Below, one piece after another: positions 63,640-64,000 of a DNA stretch of 64,000 nucleotides. The translations under genes and the position numbers were made by a program. The stretch is from Cepaea nemoralis (lineage: Eukaryota; Mollusca; Gastropoda; Stylommatophora; Helicidae). Position 1 is the stretch's first letter. The number at the start of each line of letters is the position of its first letter. The notes under the pieces were generated by a model. It was not told the origin of the DNA. It did not search any database and saw only the letters and a program-made list of their open reading frames with translations. The stretch lies in contig JACEFZ010027761.1 in NCBI GenBank assembly GCA_014155875.1, positions 360,001-424,000 of the forward strand. The letters run 5' to 3'.

Positions 63640-64000
63640 ACATTTGTTGCTAGTAAATTCTTTTTTATTATTCTGAGATCCTGCCATCAATTTTAACATC
63701 CTCCAACATTATAATCATTTCATCATATTACCTCTGAAATGAATTCGTCTGATGACAAGGGACATGGGTAATAGGGAAAGAGATGCAAGGATCTTTTCTG
63801 CACTCTTTCTAATGCACTTTGTAAGTTTTTCTTCATGTCTCTAAGGTTGTTTTTGCTCCATCATTTGTGTGGTCTTTCCATGGCTCTGTATCCATTATAT
63901 TTATTTTTGCATTGAAATTTCCAAATATTATTTTGACTTCTTGTCATTTGGTTTAAGACATCACCATGTCTATTTCATCATAAAATCTGTCATAATTTTC
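63640..64000. other. Window end, weak LINE-like traces only
   Basis: The stretch TTGAAATTTCCAAATATTATTTTGAC near 63915 resembles the antisense endonuclease motif GDFNAK (compare the LINE at 26744-28364). It may be the edge of another LINE continuing beyond the window. Confidence 0.35.

Overview
This is a repeat-rich window of animal (metazoan) nuclear DNA. It has no operons or ribosome binding sites. The two recognisable host genes are split into short exons by kilobase introns with GT/AG borders, and the rest is non-LTR retrotransposons, tRNA-derived SINEs, DNA transposons and tandem repeats. An invertebrate, perhaps a lophotrochozoan such as a mollusc, is a guess from the repeat mix; no single sequence here fixes the species.

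Host genes, both on the + strand. (1) About 4.1-13.2 kb holds a MEI4-like gene, a meiotic double-strand-break factor. Six exons are recognised from the conserved N-terminal helix (KLAVAIAILRIKP, RKYTEML) and the conserved C-terminal helices. Reading phases agree across exons 1-5; the exon 5/exon 6 join does not keep frame as I read it. (2) 31.3-44.7 kb holds a complete FRS2-like gene, the docking adaptor of FGF receptor signalling. Six coding exons join in frame into 463 residues: an N-myristoylation start (MGC), a PTB domain, several Y-V/A-N Grb2-type sites, and a C-terminus with two SHP2-type tyrosines and the family's terminal RKTRHNST motif.

Mobile layout. 0.4-2 kb: a SINE with target duplications, then an 0.8-kb fold-back. 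4-13 kb: MEI4 introns with SINEs, microsatellites and a nested 146-bp insertion. 13-20 kb: an RNase H-bearing LINE copy with target duplications, a deleted piggyBac element with perfect ends and TTAA duplications, a 22-bp minisatellite and LINE 3' fragments. 21-30 kb: a hAT relic, two minus-strand LINEs (one nearly full length but broken by half of a second TTAA element) and a 155-bp telomere-motif palindrome. 31-45 kb: FRS2, whose introns hold a fold-back, a 1.2-kb array of a 20-bp repeat, a 63-bp repeat split by a young LINE insertion, and a TTAA element that carries a 1.28-kb passenger. 45-52 kb: several minisatellites. 52-55 kb: a mariner next to the parental copy of that passenger. 55-64 kb: SINE, LINE and mariner fragments.

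The least expected structure is the TTAA-flanked element at 39710-41657. It holds a segment, including 64 bp of a mariner end, that is otherwise found 12 kb downstream in inverted orientation beside the complete mariner. The two copies form a long inverted pair around the last FRS2 exon. I see no sign of a prokaryotic-style defence system or gene cluster.
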